Shown here piece by piece: positions 34,623 to 44,762 of a stretch of 64,000 nucleotides of DNA (the stretch's first letter is position 1; every line of letters starts with the position of its first letter). This DNA comes from Opitutales bacterium. Lineage in GTDB: Bacteria; Verrucomicrobiota; Verrucomicrobiia; Opitutales; Intestinicryptomonadaceae. The notes beneath the pieces are model-generated. The model was not told the origin of the DNA and did not search any database. It was given only the letters and a program-made list of their open reading frames with translations. A program made the translations under genes and the position numbers. Location: the NCBI GenBank assembly GCA_015061945.1, contig SUVP01000005.1, positions 1 through 64,000 on the forward strand. Reading direction: 5' to 3'.

Positions 34623-35039
34623 TTATCGACGGGGTGGCATCGGGCGATGCATGTGGACTCGTGGAGGAGGGCGATGTGCAATTCTATGATGATGCGGGCG
34701 TGGATGAATTGGTCTGTAATGAGGTCGTGGATGGTGGTGTGGTCTATCAATAACAAATGGTGTGATAGCACGAATAATCGGAGCGATATTACCAATCACA
34801 ACTTCTGTTGTCGTTGGCGGTTCAACGTAAACTGTTTGTTGTGTCGGTTGTTGAACGACTACAGCCGGAGTTGTCGGTTGTTGAACGACTACAGTTTGTG
34901 CAGTTGCCGATGGTTGAATTACAACAGTTGTTTGTTGCGGGATGTATGTTTGTGTTTGCGGATATATAATCGTCGTGCCTCCAAATGATAGGAGCGATGA
35001 CGATACCAACATAGTTGTAAGAATAATATTTTTTTTCAT
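34623..35039 (-). CDS. exported Gln/Val/Pro- and His/Pro/Arg-rich protein
   Basis: A 138-residue protein with a signal-like N-terminus (MKKNIILTTMLVSSSLLSFGG) and an AAAGGGG site before the ATG at 35039, which I prefer to an upstream start at 35093. The middle is Thr/Gln/Val/Pro-rich, with two 10-residue repeats containing VVVQQPT encoded by a 30-bp tandem repeat. The C-terminal 45 residues are mostly His, Pro and Arg (DRPHHHPRPHYRP and RPHHHRIAHRPPPR). I recognise no family. The histidine density suggests metal or anion binding, but low complexity alone does not prove it. It converges on prc with a shared terminator. Confidence 0.7.
   Translation of the reverse strand: MKKNIILTTMLVSSSLLSFGGTTIIYPQTQTYIPQQTTVVIQPSATAQTVVVQQPTTPAVVVQQPTQQTVYVEPPTTTEVVIGNIAPIIRAITPFVIDRPHHHPRPHYRPIHPRPHHHRIAHRPPPRVHMHRPMPPRR
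34843..34894 (-). repeat. 30-bp tandem repeat within the His/Pro-rich gene
   Basis: A 22-bp core, beginning GTCGGTTGTTGAACG on the plus strand, occurs at 34843-34864 and again at 34873-34894, period 30 bp. It encodes the VVVQQPT repeats in frame. Confidence 0.85.
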
Positions 35040-35098
35040 TTTAATTTTCCCCTTTCTGTTTAGTAAAACGCACACAAAAGGGGAGAGTTTCAAAAAAA

Positions 35099-38000
35099 TT
35101 ATATTACGTCGGTAATCTGCGAATCGTTGTACGAAACAATTTTTACAGATATTTTATTTTCTGGAATTTTAAATATGTTTTCGATTGCTCTCTTGTAAAT
35201 TTCAACTTGAGGTTTGTATGTATCTACAAAATTTTTGTTCGATTTATAATCGATGATTGTTGCTGAAATCGGTTTGTTATTATTATCTGTATTTATAATC
35301 AGACGGTCGATTGACCCTCGTGCGATTTTACCATCGATTAGTACGTCGAAAGAAAACTCAGTTTTTATGATGCGATTTTTCTCTTCCAAAAATAAATTTG
35401 CAATCTCTGGATTTTTTAGAGCATCTCGCAAATGATTGTAAACTTCGGCTTGTATTGCGTCTGGAGTTCTCGAGTCTTTTACGGCACGCATCGCTTTGTC
35501 TTCAGGAGAGTCGTTCGATGTATCGACAAACTCAAATGCTTTGTGAATAGCCGTTCCGAGAGCGATTTTTTTAATATCAAAATTTTTTAAAGAATTGTGT
35601 GATTGCGATGGAACAATTCTTTCAAATGGTTTTGGGATTTTCGGATTTTCAATTGTCGATAGTTGCTTGAGTGGCTCTGCCATCGGAATTGGGGAATTTA
35701 CCAAGTACCACTTTTCGTCGCCGATAGAAATTATTTTCCGATTTACTAAATCTTCGTAGATTAAATTTTTTTCTTGTGGTGTTAATTCTTGCGAACGCAA
35801 TTTTGGTTCAAATGCATTGACGATAAGTTGGCTTGTACTTCCGTTGGATGAGTCGTATTCTTTTGCTTCGGGCAGTATGATATAGAGTGCTTGTTCTGCA
35901 CGAGTTAGCGCAACATATAGCTTGCAAATATTTTCAAACGATTCGTTTTCTGTTTCTAAATCTACGCTTTCTCTTAGCACCTTGCTCATTCTGCAAACAA
36001 GTTGAGGAGGAAAATACGATATCGTTTTTTGGACACGTATTCCGTTGTGATTTTGCGTTATATATTTCAGCCCTCTATCTATAAAATCGGCAATGTTGTA
36101 TAGGTCGGGCAAGATGACAGTTCCGAAGCCAAGTCCCTTCGATTTATGAATTGTCATCACTTGAATCGCTGTTGAGATAGACGAAATTTTGTATTTCTTT
36201 CCAGCAAAAAATTCGATGAAATTATCTATGCCTTTTGATTGCGATGCATCAAATTCTCTACAAGCCGATTTTAATAATTCTATATTTTCTTCGAGTTGTT
36301 GATTTACTTTAATTTTTTTACGCAAGTATTGTTCTACATTTTCAGCGACTTTTTCTATGCCATACATTGCGATTGTTGACATTATTTCATCTCTAAAATT
36401 TTCTCGAGAGACGAGGTCGGCAAGTGGCGTCATTTTTAGATATACTTCCGATGCTGTATCGCTCGGGTGTGCTGTGTTTTTCAGCAGTTGTAGAAATGCC
36501 GATGCGAGCATATTGTCTGCCAAGATATTCTTTTCGAGTTCGCCCGAAACCTCTATTGCGAGATTTTCTTCGGCGATTCTTTCTCTCAAATATTTAACTA
36601 TTTCTTCTGCGGTTTTATTGTCGTTTACAAGTATCGCACAAGTTTTGCCGTTTGCAGTCGGGTTTGTTTGCTTTATAATCTCAAAAATTTCTGCACAGAC
36701 ATTTTGCAATTTTTTTAGAGACTTTCCTCTTGGATCTATAAACCTCAATTGAGCTAAAGACGGCTTTGCTTTTTTTGCATTACTTAATGTTTCAGCCGAT
36801 ATATGTGGTGTGAAAATTTTTGTAAATTGTTTCGCTGATTCAGGGTGGAAGGCTTTTTTCAAATAATCGCCGTCCTCAAATATTGAGTTTATTATGTCGA
36901 TAATATGTTTTCCAGAACGCCATGATGTAACGAGTTCTTTACCATCGAATATAACTTGTCTTTTGTGTATAGCATTGTAGTTGTTGAAAACTTCGTCGAA
37001 CAAAAGTCGGTCGCCACCACGCCAAGAGTAGAGCGATTGTTTTACGTCGCCAACATAATAAAAAGTTTTATCGCCACTATCTTCAGCGACAGTTTCGTCG
37101 ATAATACTTCTGAAGAAACTCCACTGCTGACGCGACGTATCTTGGAACTCATCAAACAACCAGTGGTTGAATTTTGAATCGAGTCGGTACTCAATCAGAT
37201 TTGAAAATAATGAAGCCGATTTGCTCAAGAGAATAGGGATGTCGCCAAACGCTAATTTTCCAGCGAGGCGAACATTGGTGTTGTAGCGTTCTTCGTACAA
37301 CTTTGCGATTTGTGCTGCGGCTTTTGATGCGTCGCAAACACGGAGTATATGTGCGTGGAGAATACGTTTATAAAGCGATTCCAATAGGCACGCTATTTTT
37401 TTCGAGATAAGATATGTCCGTCTGTTGTAGTTTAGTTCAAAAGAATTATTTAACTCGCCTAATGCAAAAAGATCTATCGTTCTTTCAACAGTTGAGTATT
37501 TGTTGCCGAGTGTATTGTTATCGGTTGCTTCGAGAAATTTAATTATACCGTCAAAAGACTTTCCGTAGTCTTCATTTTTTAGCAGATTTTTTAATTCATT
37601 TAGTTCTCGATTGTATTCTTGTCGATTCCAAGGTATCGGTGTTTCGTCGATTATTTCTTCGATTTTCCCCCAGAGATTTTCGTCGGGAACTTCTATAAAT
37701 TTTTGATGGCTGTCGTCAATATTATTGCCAAGAGTTGTGCGTAGAGATTTCTCGTCGGCACCGAAAGATGCACGCTTGATGATTTCTGCAAATGTTGCGA
37801 ACGTTTTTTTGCTGGTAGAAATAGTCTGTAAAATATCGTCGATAATTTTTTCTTTTTCCTCTTTTAACTGTGCGTCTTCGAGAACTGATAATTCTGAAAA
37901 GAGTCCGCTTTCGGTTGAAAATGCAGTGAGTGCAGAGGCAAAGAAAGAGTCGATTGTTGAGAGTCGCATACGATTCAAATTTTTTACGCACTCTTTTAAT

Positions 38001-38326
38001 AACAAAAGTATTTTTTCTTGTGTGAGGTATGTGCCATCTTTTTCCTCGCCAAAGGTGAGTTCTTCTACTTCGAGAGAAAGAGCTCGCGATTTTTCTGCGT
38101 TCATCGATGCATCGGCAAGACGTGTTAAAATTTTGTCGAGAAATTCTCCTGCAGATTTTCTTGTGAAGGTTAATGCAGTGATTTTGGTCGGGTCGGGTAA
38201 ACGAGTTTCTGAATCTATTTCTTTTGAAGCAAGTGCGATAAAGCGTTTTGTGAGTGCATACGTTTTGCCTGCACCAGCCGAGGCAGATACTCTTTCGTTT
38301 TGGAAAATTTCTGGTCGATTTTTCAT
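35099..38326 (-). CDS. UvrD/AddA-like helicase-nuclease
   Basis: A 1075-residue superfamily 1 DNA helicase with a C-terminal nuclease, as in AddA or RecB. Walker A is SASAGAGKTYALT (about residues 15-27), Walker B is LFDEFQDTSRQQW, and later motifs are YYVGDVKQSLYSWRGGD and VMTIHKSKGLGFG. The C-terminal PD-(D/E)XK nuclease reads GSIDRLII ... IIDYKSNK. These enzymes load RecA at broken ends in double-strand break repair. Its ATG overlaps the TGA of the AddB-like gene (38323-38326), so the pair is translationally coupled. AddA/RecB naming is by architecture. Confidence 0.85.
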   Translation of the reverse strand: MKNRPEIFQNERVSASAGAGKTYALTKRFIALASKEIDSETRLPDPTKITALTFTRKSAGEFLDKILTRLADASMNAEKSRALSLEVEELTFGEEKDGTYLTQEKILLLLKECVKNLNRMRLSTIDSFFASALTAFSTESGLFSELSVLEDAQLKEEKEKIIDDILQTISTSKKTFATFAEIIKRASFGADEKSLRTTLGNNIDDSHQKFIEVPDENLWGKIEEIIDETPIPWNRQEYNRELNELKNLLKNEDYGKSFDGIIKFLEATDNNTLGNKYSTVERTIDLFALGELNNSFELNYNRRTYLISKKIACLLESLYKRILHAHILRVCDASKAAAQIAKLYEERYNTNVRLAGKLAFGDIPILLSKSASLFSNLIEYRLDSKFNHWLFDEFQDTSRQQWSFFRSIIDETVAEDSGDKTFYYVGDVKQSLYSWRGGDRLLFDEVFNNYNAIHKRQVIFDGKELVTSWRSGKHIIDIINSIFEDGDYLKKAFHPESAKQFTKIFTPHISAETLSNAKKAKPSLAQLRFIDPRGKSLKKLQNVCAEIFEIIKQTNPTANGKTCAILVNDNKTAEEIVKYLRERIAEENLAIEVSGELEKNILADNMLASAFLQLLKNTAHPSDTASEVYLKMTPLADLVSRENFRDEIMSTIAMYGIEKVAENVEQYLRKKIKVNQQLEENIELLKSACREFDASQSKGIDNFIEFFAGKKYKISSISTAIQVMTIHKSKGLGFGTVILPDLYNIADFIDRGLKYITQNHNGIRVQKTISYFPPQLVCRMSKVLRESVDLETENESFENICKLYVALTRAEQALYIILPEAKEYDSSNGSTSQLIVNAFEPKLRSQELTPQEKNLIYEDLVNRKIISIGDEKWYLVNSPIPMAEPLKQLSTIENPKIPKPFERIVPSQSHNSLKNFDIKKIALGTAIHKAFEFVDTSNDSPEDKAMRAVKDSRTPDAIQAEVYNHLRDALKNPEIANLFLEEKNRIIKTEFSFDVLIDGKIARGSIDRLIINTDNNNKPISATIIDYKSNKNFVDTYKPQVEIYKRAIENIFKIPENKISVKIVSYNDSQITDVI

Positions 38327-41076
38327 TTCTCGAATTTTACAATCTCTTTGAGAATATCGAAGTTCAGGTTGAATACCGAGTTGTAGTTATCGTACGTTGG
38401 TCGTACTTCTGGAGCGAATTTACCCAACTGAATACTCGTTATTATTTCCATCATTTTGTCCAATGCTGATTCTTGGTATTTGCAAACGTCTTCCCAAATG
38501 TCGATTGATGTTTGGGTGATGTTTTTGGGTGCTACAAAATAACCGCAAATAATATTGTTGCTTTGCAGAATCACGTTTGCGACACAAATGTATAGTGGCA
38601 ACTGTAGGTTTTTCCAGAAAACCTTATCATTAATTTCTTGTAAATGTTTTGATTTTGTTATTTCTGAAAAATTCCTATCGTAAGTTTTGTAATCGAGAAC
38701 AAGGTACTGCCCAGTATTTTCGTTTATATCTATGCGGTCGAACACGCCGGTAAAATCTTGTCCACATAGTTCTATTTCAAACGGTTTTTCAGCATATAAA
38801 ATTTTCCATCCTTGCTTGCGATGTTCTGCTTGGACTTTTGCACATGCCAAGATTCTATTCTTCAAATTCTCGAGTTGTACACGCACTTGTGCTCGTGTTG
38901 TTGTGCCGAACATTTCGTTTTCTATCGACAAAAATTCTTTTAGGAGAAAATCGGATATTTCTTTTTCGTCGATAGAATCTTTGATGTTAGAAACTGCAAA
39001 TTTGTAGAGTATTTTATGGAAAATATTGCCGAATTGCATAGCATCCATTTCGTCATTTTGCGTTTCTACTATTCCCATTGAAAGCACATATTGAAGATAG
39101 AATTGCCAAGGCGAGTCTAAGTAAGTGTTTAATTTTGTCGCACTATATTTGCCTTTGAATTTTTTTGTTGGGACATTGAGGTTCCATTCTGGCGTGTAGG
39201 GTTGTTGCGAATCGTTGATGGTTGGTGTTTTGAAAAGTAATTGAGTGCGTTGTGCAAGGTTCTCTGTTTGGAATAAAATTCTCGACGGCATCAATGGGTC
39301 GGCAGATAAATTTTGTCTGGGTACGCATATTGTGATTGCACCACCGTTCTTACGCGATTTTTTCAGTGTGTCGAGCATATATGCGTCTCTTGCTTGACGC
39401 AGATATTGGTGTCTTAAGTCAAGCTTTTTTCTGATTAAATCGTTTAAGAATTTTCCATCTGAGTTTGACAGCGGAACGATGCCATCATTCATATCGCACA
39501 AAAGTAGATGAGGCTTTGTCGACCAAAAAATTTCCATCCAGTCTTGAAGTGGAATACGTTTATCTTCAAGGTCAATCTTCGTGGAAACCGATTTGATATA
39601 GTTGATGATAATCGAGAATACTTCGTCGATGCTAAATTTTATTTTTGCGAACTCTTCTGCTTTTACGATGTTTTCTACACATTCCAATAATACCGAGTGG
39701 GCAAGCTGATTTTTTTCGCTCAATTCTTCGGGCAAAATTTCTGATATAAAATCTAAGAGATCGCTCGCACTTTTATTTGCATTTAGACATTTTTCGGCAA
39801 AGTCGAAAATTGTACGCAAATATTTTATTTTTATAAACGCCGATGTTGTTCTGTCGTTTTGGGAATCGGTTGGATTTATGCGTGCATAAAGTGTTGATTT
39901 GGCTTGTGCAACATTTGAACAAAGCGATTCTTCGGCGATAAAATCTAAATCGGCGAGTATGTCTGTCGCACTATGTTTTGAAATAGATTCCAAATTTTTT
40001 AATACAATCGGGTTGCGGACAAAATTTAAAAAGTTCTTAAAATTCGGTCTTCCGTAGTAGGCGTAAAGGCATGATATAAAGTTGAAAAGTTCGGTTTTTT
40101 CAAGGCTTTCAGCTTCAAGTGAAATTGCGTTGATAGAATTTTTTGCAAACTCACTTCGGAAAATATCAATAGATTTTTTTTGGTCGCACGATATTGCGAT
40201 TACGTCGTACGCCTTTTCGTCATACGCTTTTGCGAGGTTTACTACTGCTTGTGCTTGTTTTTTTACATCTATATATACGTTGATGTCGGAATCTTCAACA
40301 GACAGGTTTACTTCTGAATATATGTCGGGAATTGGTGTTCCGTATTCATCGAAAGCATTTTTGTCGTCCGATATTATTACGATGGTTATTTGTGTTCCGT
40401 TGGAATCCAGTTGTGTTAAGTATTCTTTTAACACGGCGGATGCGTCGGGATTGCCAATTACAACAACGTGTTTCCAGTTGCCCGACTGTGTGCTTTTTTC
40501 GATTGCACTTTTTAATGATTGAATGCGTGTTAATTTCTCACCTTGCTGGACTTTGTTGTTGAAGATTATTTCAAGTTGTTTTAAGTCTTGCCAGCGTCGA
40601 TTGTCGGGCGAGTCTGCAAGCTTGTCGGAAGCCGACGATATTGTTTGCAGATTCTCGGCGAGTGTATTTTGTAAAAATTCCAACTCTTTTGCGAGATGTG
40701 AATAGTCGTTGCGAGATGGAGTTGTAAAAGGGAAAAGCCCTGTGAAATTTTCTAATGGAGCATCTTGAAATGAAGCAATCCAAGTGGCACGAGTTTCTAT
40801 TGCAGTTATCGCATTTGTCTGTTTTTGATACTCGGTAAGTTCGTCTTCGAGCGTTTTTATGTTGAGTTCGCAAACGCCATATACCTCTCGTGCAAAACAC
40901 TCGCCTAAAATTGCTTCACGAAGATTTTTTGCCGACGCTCTTGTGGGGACAAGCACAAGTACGTCAGAAAAACTCACTGGTACTTGAGTGAGTTTTTCTG
41001 CGAATGTATCCACAAACCACTTTGCAGATATTTCAGGGATAGTGCCAAGTGGCGATATAAATTTTCTTTCAATCAC
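38323..41076 (-). CDS. AddB-like PD-(D/E)XK nuclease subunit
   Basis: A 917-residue protein with helicase-like relics and a C-terminal nuclease. The N-terminal phosphate-loop region is LVLVPTRASAKNLREAIL, without a classic Walker A. A TATKLNTYLDSPW-type segment introduces the nuclease (FKGKYSATKLNTYLDSPWQFYLQYVL), and VFDRIDINENTGQYLVLDYKT is the PD-(D/E)XK core. AddB and RexB normally hold a 4Fe-4S cluster with C-terminal cysteines; here that region reads GKFAPEVRPTYDNYNSVFN with none. The start is probably GTG at 41076, 6 bp after the SGNH-hydrolase stop. It is coupled to the AddA-like gene by an ATGA overlap. Confidence 0.78.
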   Translation of the reverse strand: MIERKFISPLGTIPEISAKWFVDTFAEKLTQVPVSFSDVLVLVPTRASAKNLREAILGECFAREVYGVCELNIKTLEDELTEYQKQTNAITAIETRATWIASFQDAPLENFTGLFPFTTPSRNDYSHLAKELEFLQNTLAENLQTISSASDKLADSPDNRRWQDLKQLEIIFNNKVQQGEKLTRIQSLKSAIEKSTQSGNWKHVVVIGNPDASAVLKEYLTQLDSNGTQITIVIISDDKNAFDEYGTPIPDIYSEVNLSVEDSDINVYIDVKKQAQAVVNLAKAYDEKAYDVIAISCDQKKSIDIFRSEFAKNSINAISLEAESLEKTELFNFISCLYAYYGRPNFKNFLNFVRNPIVLKNLESISKHSATDILADLDFIAEESLCSNVAQAKSTLYARINPTDSQNDRTTSAFIKIKYLRTIFDFAEKCLNANKSASDLLDFISEILPEELSEKNQLAHSVLLECVENIVKAEEFAKIKFSIDEVFSIIINYIKSVSTKIDLEDKRIPLQDWMEIFWSTKPHLLLCDMNDGIVPLSNSDGKFLNDLIRKKLDLRHQYLRQARDAYMLDTLKKSRKNGGAITICVPRQNLSADPLMPSRILFQTENLAQRTQLLFKTPTINDSQQPYTPEWNLNVPTKKFKGKYSATKLNTYLDSPWQFYLQYVLSMGIVETQNDEMDAMQFGNIFHKILYKFAVSNIKDSIDEKEISDFLLKEFLSIENEMFGTTTRAQVRVQLENLKNRILACAKVQAEHRKQGWKILYAEKPFEIELCGQDFTGVFDRIDINENTGQYLVLDYKTYDRNFSEITKSKHLQEINDKVFWKNLQLPLYICVANVILQSNNIICGYFVAPKNITQTSIDIWEDVCKYQESALDKMMEIITSIQLGKFAPEVRPTYDNYNSVFNLNFDILKEIVKFEK

Positions 41077-41082
41077 GTCTGT

Positions 41083-42402
41083 TTAGTCGAGTATTTCTCC
41101 GACAAACATAATGCACGACGGCTTAAATATATATGCGTCGTACTCGGCTGGATGTTTGTCAAAATGTTTTTTATTTGCTTCGGAGAGGAAGTTTCTCTTA
41201 TTCAATTTTTTGTCAGAGACGCGTAATTCAACTTCGCGAATTTTTTCTTCTGGAAGGTCGAACAATCGGGTTATTTGTAATCTTGCCCATGTGGAATGTT
41301 TGTCGACTGTGCGGAATGTAGAGTGTTTTTTGCCGTCAATATAAACTTCAATTTCTGCTCCATGTTGACCCATTACATGAAATACAAAAAGCGATTTCGA
41401 CTTTACTTTGAATTTCATTGATGAGTTAACTTGCATATCTTTGAGCGAATCAATACTACGCTTAAAATGTTTGAAATTGGCGTCTTTTACATTTCCCGAA
41501 TACTTAATTCTCGAATCGGTTGAATCGATACGAGTTGCTCTTTCAAAATTGTCTGCAGAAAGAGGTGCTACTAATTTATGCTTTACTGGATGCTTTTTAT
41601 TTTCCATTTTTTCAAAAGATTTTATCAGCGTGCGAGTATAAAGAATGTGTCCAGTACTGGGGTATGGGTGAACGCCGTCTTTTGCAAAAATAATTCTGCC
41701 TTGATTGTCTTTTAATTTGATTGCGTCTTCGTTGAGAATATCGCCTGCGACAGCAGTCATCACGCCACCAGGGGCTTTCATTATGAGTTTATTTTCGTTG
41801 ACGAGTTTTGCGATTTCTACGCCAAAGTTGATTGACGGGATTTTGTAATGGTCGGCAATATCTTCCATTACTGTTTCCGATTCATACATTTTTCCCTTTA
41901 AAAGAGGTGGAAGATTTCTTTCGTTATCTGTTACCGTATAGACAAAGCAAATATCTGTTTTAGGATTTGCTTTCCAAATTTGTCTGATAAGCCCCTCCAT
42001 TGTATTTCTGATATTTGCTGGTTTTTGTCCACTATCGTTTACGGCAAATTCGATAAATACGAGGTCGGGATTATATGCGATGACATCACGTTGAACTCTG
42101 AATGTTCCGAGCAAAGAGCCTGTTCCACCAATTGCCGAATGTATTGCTTTAAAGTTCGCATTTGGGAAACGCTTTTTGAAATACGTTTCACTTTGCAAAC
42201 GCCAGCCTTGTTGTGCGGTGATACTTCCGCCGAAATAAACAATTGTAATTTCTTTGCCGGCTTTCGCTTTTTTGAAAAAGTTTGGGAGACCGTCACGTTC
42301 GATAAATTCAACCGCATTGCGTTCTGCTGGTTTGTATTCAGACGCAAAAACTGTCGATGTTAATACTGCAAAAACTAAAAATATTCTAAAGACTAATTTC
42401 AT
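41083..42402 (-). CDS. secreted SGNH/GDSL-type hydrolase
   Basis: A 439-residue exported protein (signal peptide ending VFA-S). The SGNH fold is shown by VYFGGSITAQQGW (nucleophile S60), the block GGTGSLLGTFRVQ, FIEFAVNDSG with its asparagine, and the C-terminal catalytic pair in KDGVHPYPSTGH. Such enzymes commonly deacetylate plant or microbial polysaccharides. A beta-sandwich of about 130 residues follows (KFKVKSKSLFVFHVMG, EVYIDGKKHSTF), as in multi-domain carbohydrate esterases. It lies in the CAZyme island, downstream of the GH-A enzyme and upstream of the AddB-like gene. Confidence 0.8.
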   Translation of the reverse strand: MKLVFRIFLVFAVLTSTVFASEYKPAERNAVEFIERDGLPNFFKKAKAGKEITIVYFGGSITAQQGWRLQSETYFKKRFPNANFKAIHSAIGGTGSLLGTFRVQRDVIAYNPDLVFIEFAVNDSGQKPANIRNTMEGLIRQIWKANPKTDICFVYTVTDNERNLPPLLKGKMYESETVMEDIADHYKIPSINFGVEIAKLVNENKLIMKAPGGVMTAVAGDILNEDAIKLKDNQGRIIFAKDGVHPYPSTGHILYTRTLIKSFEKMENKKHPVKHKLVAPLSADNFERATRIDSTDSRIKYSGNVKDANFKHFKRSIDSLKDMQVNSSMKFKVKSKSLFVFHVMGQHGAEIEVYIDGKKHSTFRTVDKHSTWARLQITRLFDLPEEKIREVELRVSDKKLNKRNFLSEANKKHFDKHPAEYDAYIFKPSCIMFVGEILD

Positions 42403-42437
42403 ACCTTTGTGCTATCATATTATTTCGTATAGACAAC

Positions 42438-42466
42438 AAAAAAACCGCTCGATTTTTTTCGAGCGG
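42438..42466 (-). terminator. intrinsic terminator after the GH-A clan gene
   Basis: CCGCTCGA (42445-42452) pairs with TCGAGCGG (42459-42466). On the minus strand the stem is followed by a U-run, matching the A-run at 42438-42444. Confidence 0.9.
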
Positions 42467-42474
42467 CTAAATAT

Positions 42475-44745
42475 TTATTTTAATTTTACGAGGATTTTTT
42501 GGAGTACTTCTGAAGTATCGGTTGTTATGTATATCGGGATAGGTGTGATTGGTAGTACAAATTCATTTGAACTTGAACTTAACCGATTTCCGAGGTAATC
42601 CGATACCAATGTGCCTTCTGGTAGTTTACCAAGATTTTTTTTCGTACGATTAATTGGGTCTATAACTTTTGTCTTTGGATAATTTTTATCTTGAGTAAGA
42701 TTTTGCATGTACGCATTGAGTGCAAAAATTATCCCAACACATTTATCCGAGTTCCTGCTTTTGTACTCATAGCAAAGCATTTTATCTTTGAGGACGTGTT
42801 TTTTTGCAAAATCAGTGTTTTGTAGCTTTTGAGCAAATACAGCTGATGCAATATATTTTTCGTTAGGAATGTAAATATCACCTCCGTTGCAGACATTTGG
42901 CAAATTACCTCCATTGTTCGCAAAATTCGTGCATTTGACAGGTTTTATCGTTTTGCAAACTTGTCCAGCAGTAAGCAAAATTGATGCTTCAATACCATTT
43001 GCAGAATCAAGTACATAGCGACGGATTAAATATCCTGCATGGAATACTGGACCATTTTTATGGTCTCCACCACCGAGTCTACTTTTTGGATTAAGATAGA
43101 ATAACTCGCTATGCCAAAGTGGTTGAACAACTTCATTGCGTTTCAAAAATGTTTTGAAATTATCAATGAGTTTGTCGGCTGGCTTGGGAGAATCTTCAAA
43201 CAATGAAGCGTATGAGTGAAATGAAACTGCATCGCTGTATTTTCCTGCACCCATTGGCAAAAGAGTTGCGAGAAATCCATTGATGTCGGCACCATAATCG
43301 CTCGATGTTGAAAACCCGATAACCCGATTTTCTTGGTCGATTGATTTTAAAATTTCATTAGCTCTTTTTAAGTAAGGGAGGTATGTTGTGAAATCTTGCC
43401 AGACACTATTGGGCTCGTTCATAATTTCATATTGTTTGATTTTCCCTTTGTAGCGAGTTGCTATCGTTGTAATCATTCTTTCCCAATCTTGCATCTGGAA
43501 TTTCAACGCTTTACGACCACGTTCTTGGAAACATTTAATTGTCGGCACAATTTCCGATTTCTTCCTCAACCAATCTGCTTGCATATGAGGGTGGTTTTTT
43601 ACTCTTGCTGGATATTCAAAGAACATTCCGCCTAAAACGGGTAAAACTTCCAAACCGTGTTTGAGTGAGTATTCAACATATTTATCTGTAATATTGAAAC
43701 AATATTTATTTTCCTCCGGTTCAACTGATTTCCATGCGAATGGGGCAGGATCCCACGAACGCAAATATGCAATTCCGCTATCGGCAAGGAATTTTATTTC
43801 GTATTCTGTCGGAGCATCATATTGACAGTTGCTCAAAAGTCCATTGTAGCCGATATCGATTGGGAGGCTTCCTTTGGGAGCACGTACTTTAGGCGTTACT
43901 GCAAAATCAAAATCGCCAATTTTCTTTTCTCCGACTTTCAAAATAATAGTGTATGTTCCATTGAGTTTGGGCGTTCTTGTTCTTAACGAAAGTTCGCTAT
44001 TGCCATTGGGGATAAATATTGTTCTATGTAGTTGTTTGATAAGTTTTCTATCGGCATTGACAAGTTCAAATGTTACGGGTTGTTCTCGCAAATCAACACC
44101 AGTATTTTTGATTTTTGCAGAGATTTTTATCTTTGCATTTTTGTTAAAAATACGAACAGATTTTTTTGCACTATTTTGCACATCGAGTTTTGCAGAAATT
44201 GGTTCTACTACATTATCCTCTGACTTACAGACAAGCTTTACATCGGCAATATAGATATTTGTTGCAACTTCTTCAATCTTTTCAAATCGCAATGGTAACC
44301 ATTCTGCAAAGCCTTTTATTTTACCTTTTTCTTTTATGCGATGATCTTTAAGATTGAATGAATATGTATATTTTTGCCATTCAGATGTGATGTTGAAATC
44401 GGTCAAATGGCGGAAATATACAGAGTATAAGCCGTTTGCCATCCCTGAAAGTTTGAATTTTGCGGGCTTTGACGACTTTGCCCAAAATGAAACTTCATAT
44501 ATGCCTTCAGTTCCAACATAAACTTCTGAGAAGTTTAGGGCGATTGTCGATTTTGCGGAAAGGTAGTATGTGAGATGTTTCCCATGCTCGCCGTCTTCTA
44601 TTTTTGCATGGGCTGTTCTGATTGATGCGTACGCAAAACCAATGTCTTCAAATCCGTTTTCAAAATTTCCATTTTTGAGCAGATTGACTTCGGAAAATAA
44701 TGGCGATGTCGCAAAGTAAAGTAAAAAAATAAGTTTTTTAACCAT
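42475..44745 (-). CDS. secreted clan GH-A glycoside hydrolase with N-terminal CBM-like domain (GH39-like)
   Basis: A 756-residue exported protein (signal peptide near FATSPLFSEV). Residues about 25-190 look like a CBM4/9-type carbohydrate-binding jelly roll (NLLKNGNFENGFED). A connecting beta domain follows, then a TIM barrel of clan GH-A. The acid/base glutamate is in YEIMNEPNSVW (E444) and the nucleophile in PLWHSELFY (E547), 103 residues apart, as expected. GH39 or GH5-like is plausible, but the family is not certain. Start ATG at 44745 is preferred to a frame extension to 44793. It probably lies downstream of the six-hairpin glycosidase gene on the same strand. Confidence 0.8.
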   Translation of the reverse strand: MVKKLIFLLYFATSPLFSEVNLLKNGNFENGFEDIGFAYASIRTAHAKIEDGEHGKHLTYYLSAKSTIALNFSEVYVGTEGIYEVSFWAKSSKPAKFKLSGMANGLYSVYFRHLTDFNITSEWQKYTYSFNLKDHRIKEKGKIKGFAEWLPLRFEKIEEVATNIYIADVKLVCKSEDNVVEPISAKLDVQNSAKKSVRIFNKNAKIKISAKIKNTGVDLREQPVTFELVNADRKLIKQLHRTIFIPNGNSELSLRTRTPKLNGTYTIILKVGEKKIGDFDFAVTPKVRAPKGSLPIDIGYNGLLSNCQYDAPTEYEIKFLADSGIAYLRSWDPAPFAWKSVEPEENKYCFNITDKYVEYSLKHGLEVLPVLGGMFFEYPARVKNHPHMQADWLRKKSEIVPTIKCFQERGRKALKFQMQDWERMITTIATRYKGKIKQYEIMNEPNSVWQDFTTYLPYLKRANEILKSIDQENRVIGFSTSSDYGADINGFLATLLPMGAGKYSDAVSFHSYASLFEDSPKPADKLIDNFKTFLKRNEVVQPLWHSELFYLNPKSRLGGGDHKNGPVFHAGYLIRRYVLDSANGIEASILLTAGQVCKTIKPVKCTNFANNGGNLPNVCNGGDIYIPNEKYIASAVFAQKLQNTDFAKKHVLKDKMLCYEYKSRNSDKCVGIIFALNAYMQNLTQDKNYPKTKVIDPINRTKKNLGKLPEGTLVSDYLGNRLSSSSNEFVLPITPIPIYITTDTSEVLQKILVKLK

Positions 44746-44762
44746 AAAAACATTGTTTATTT

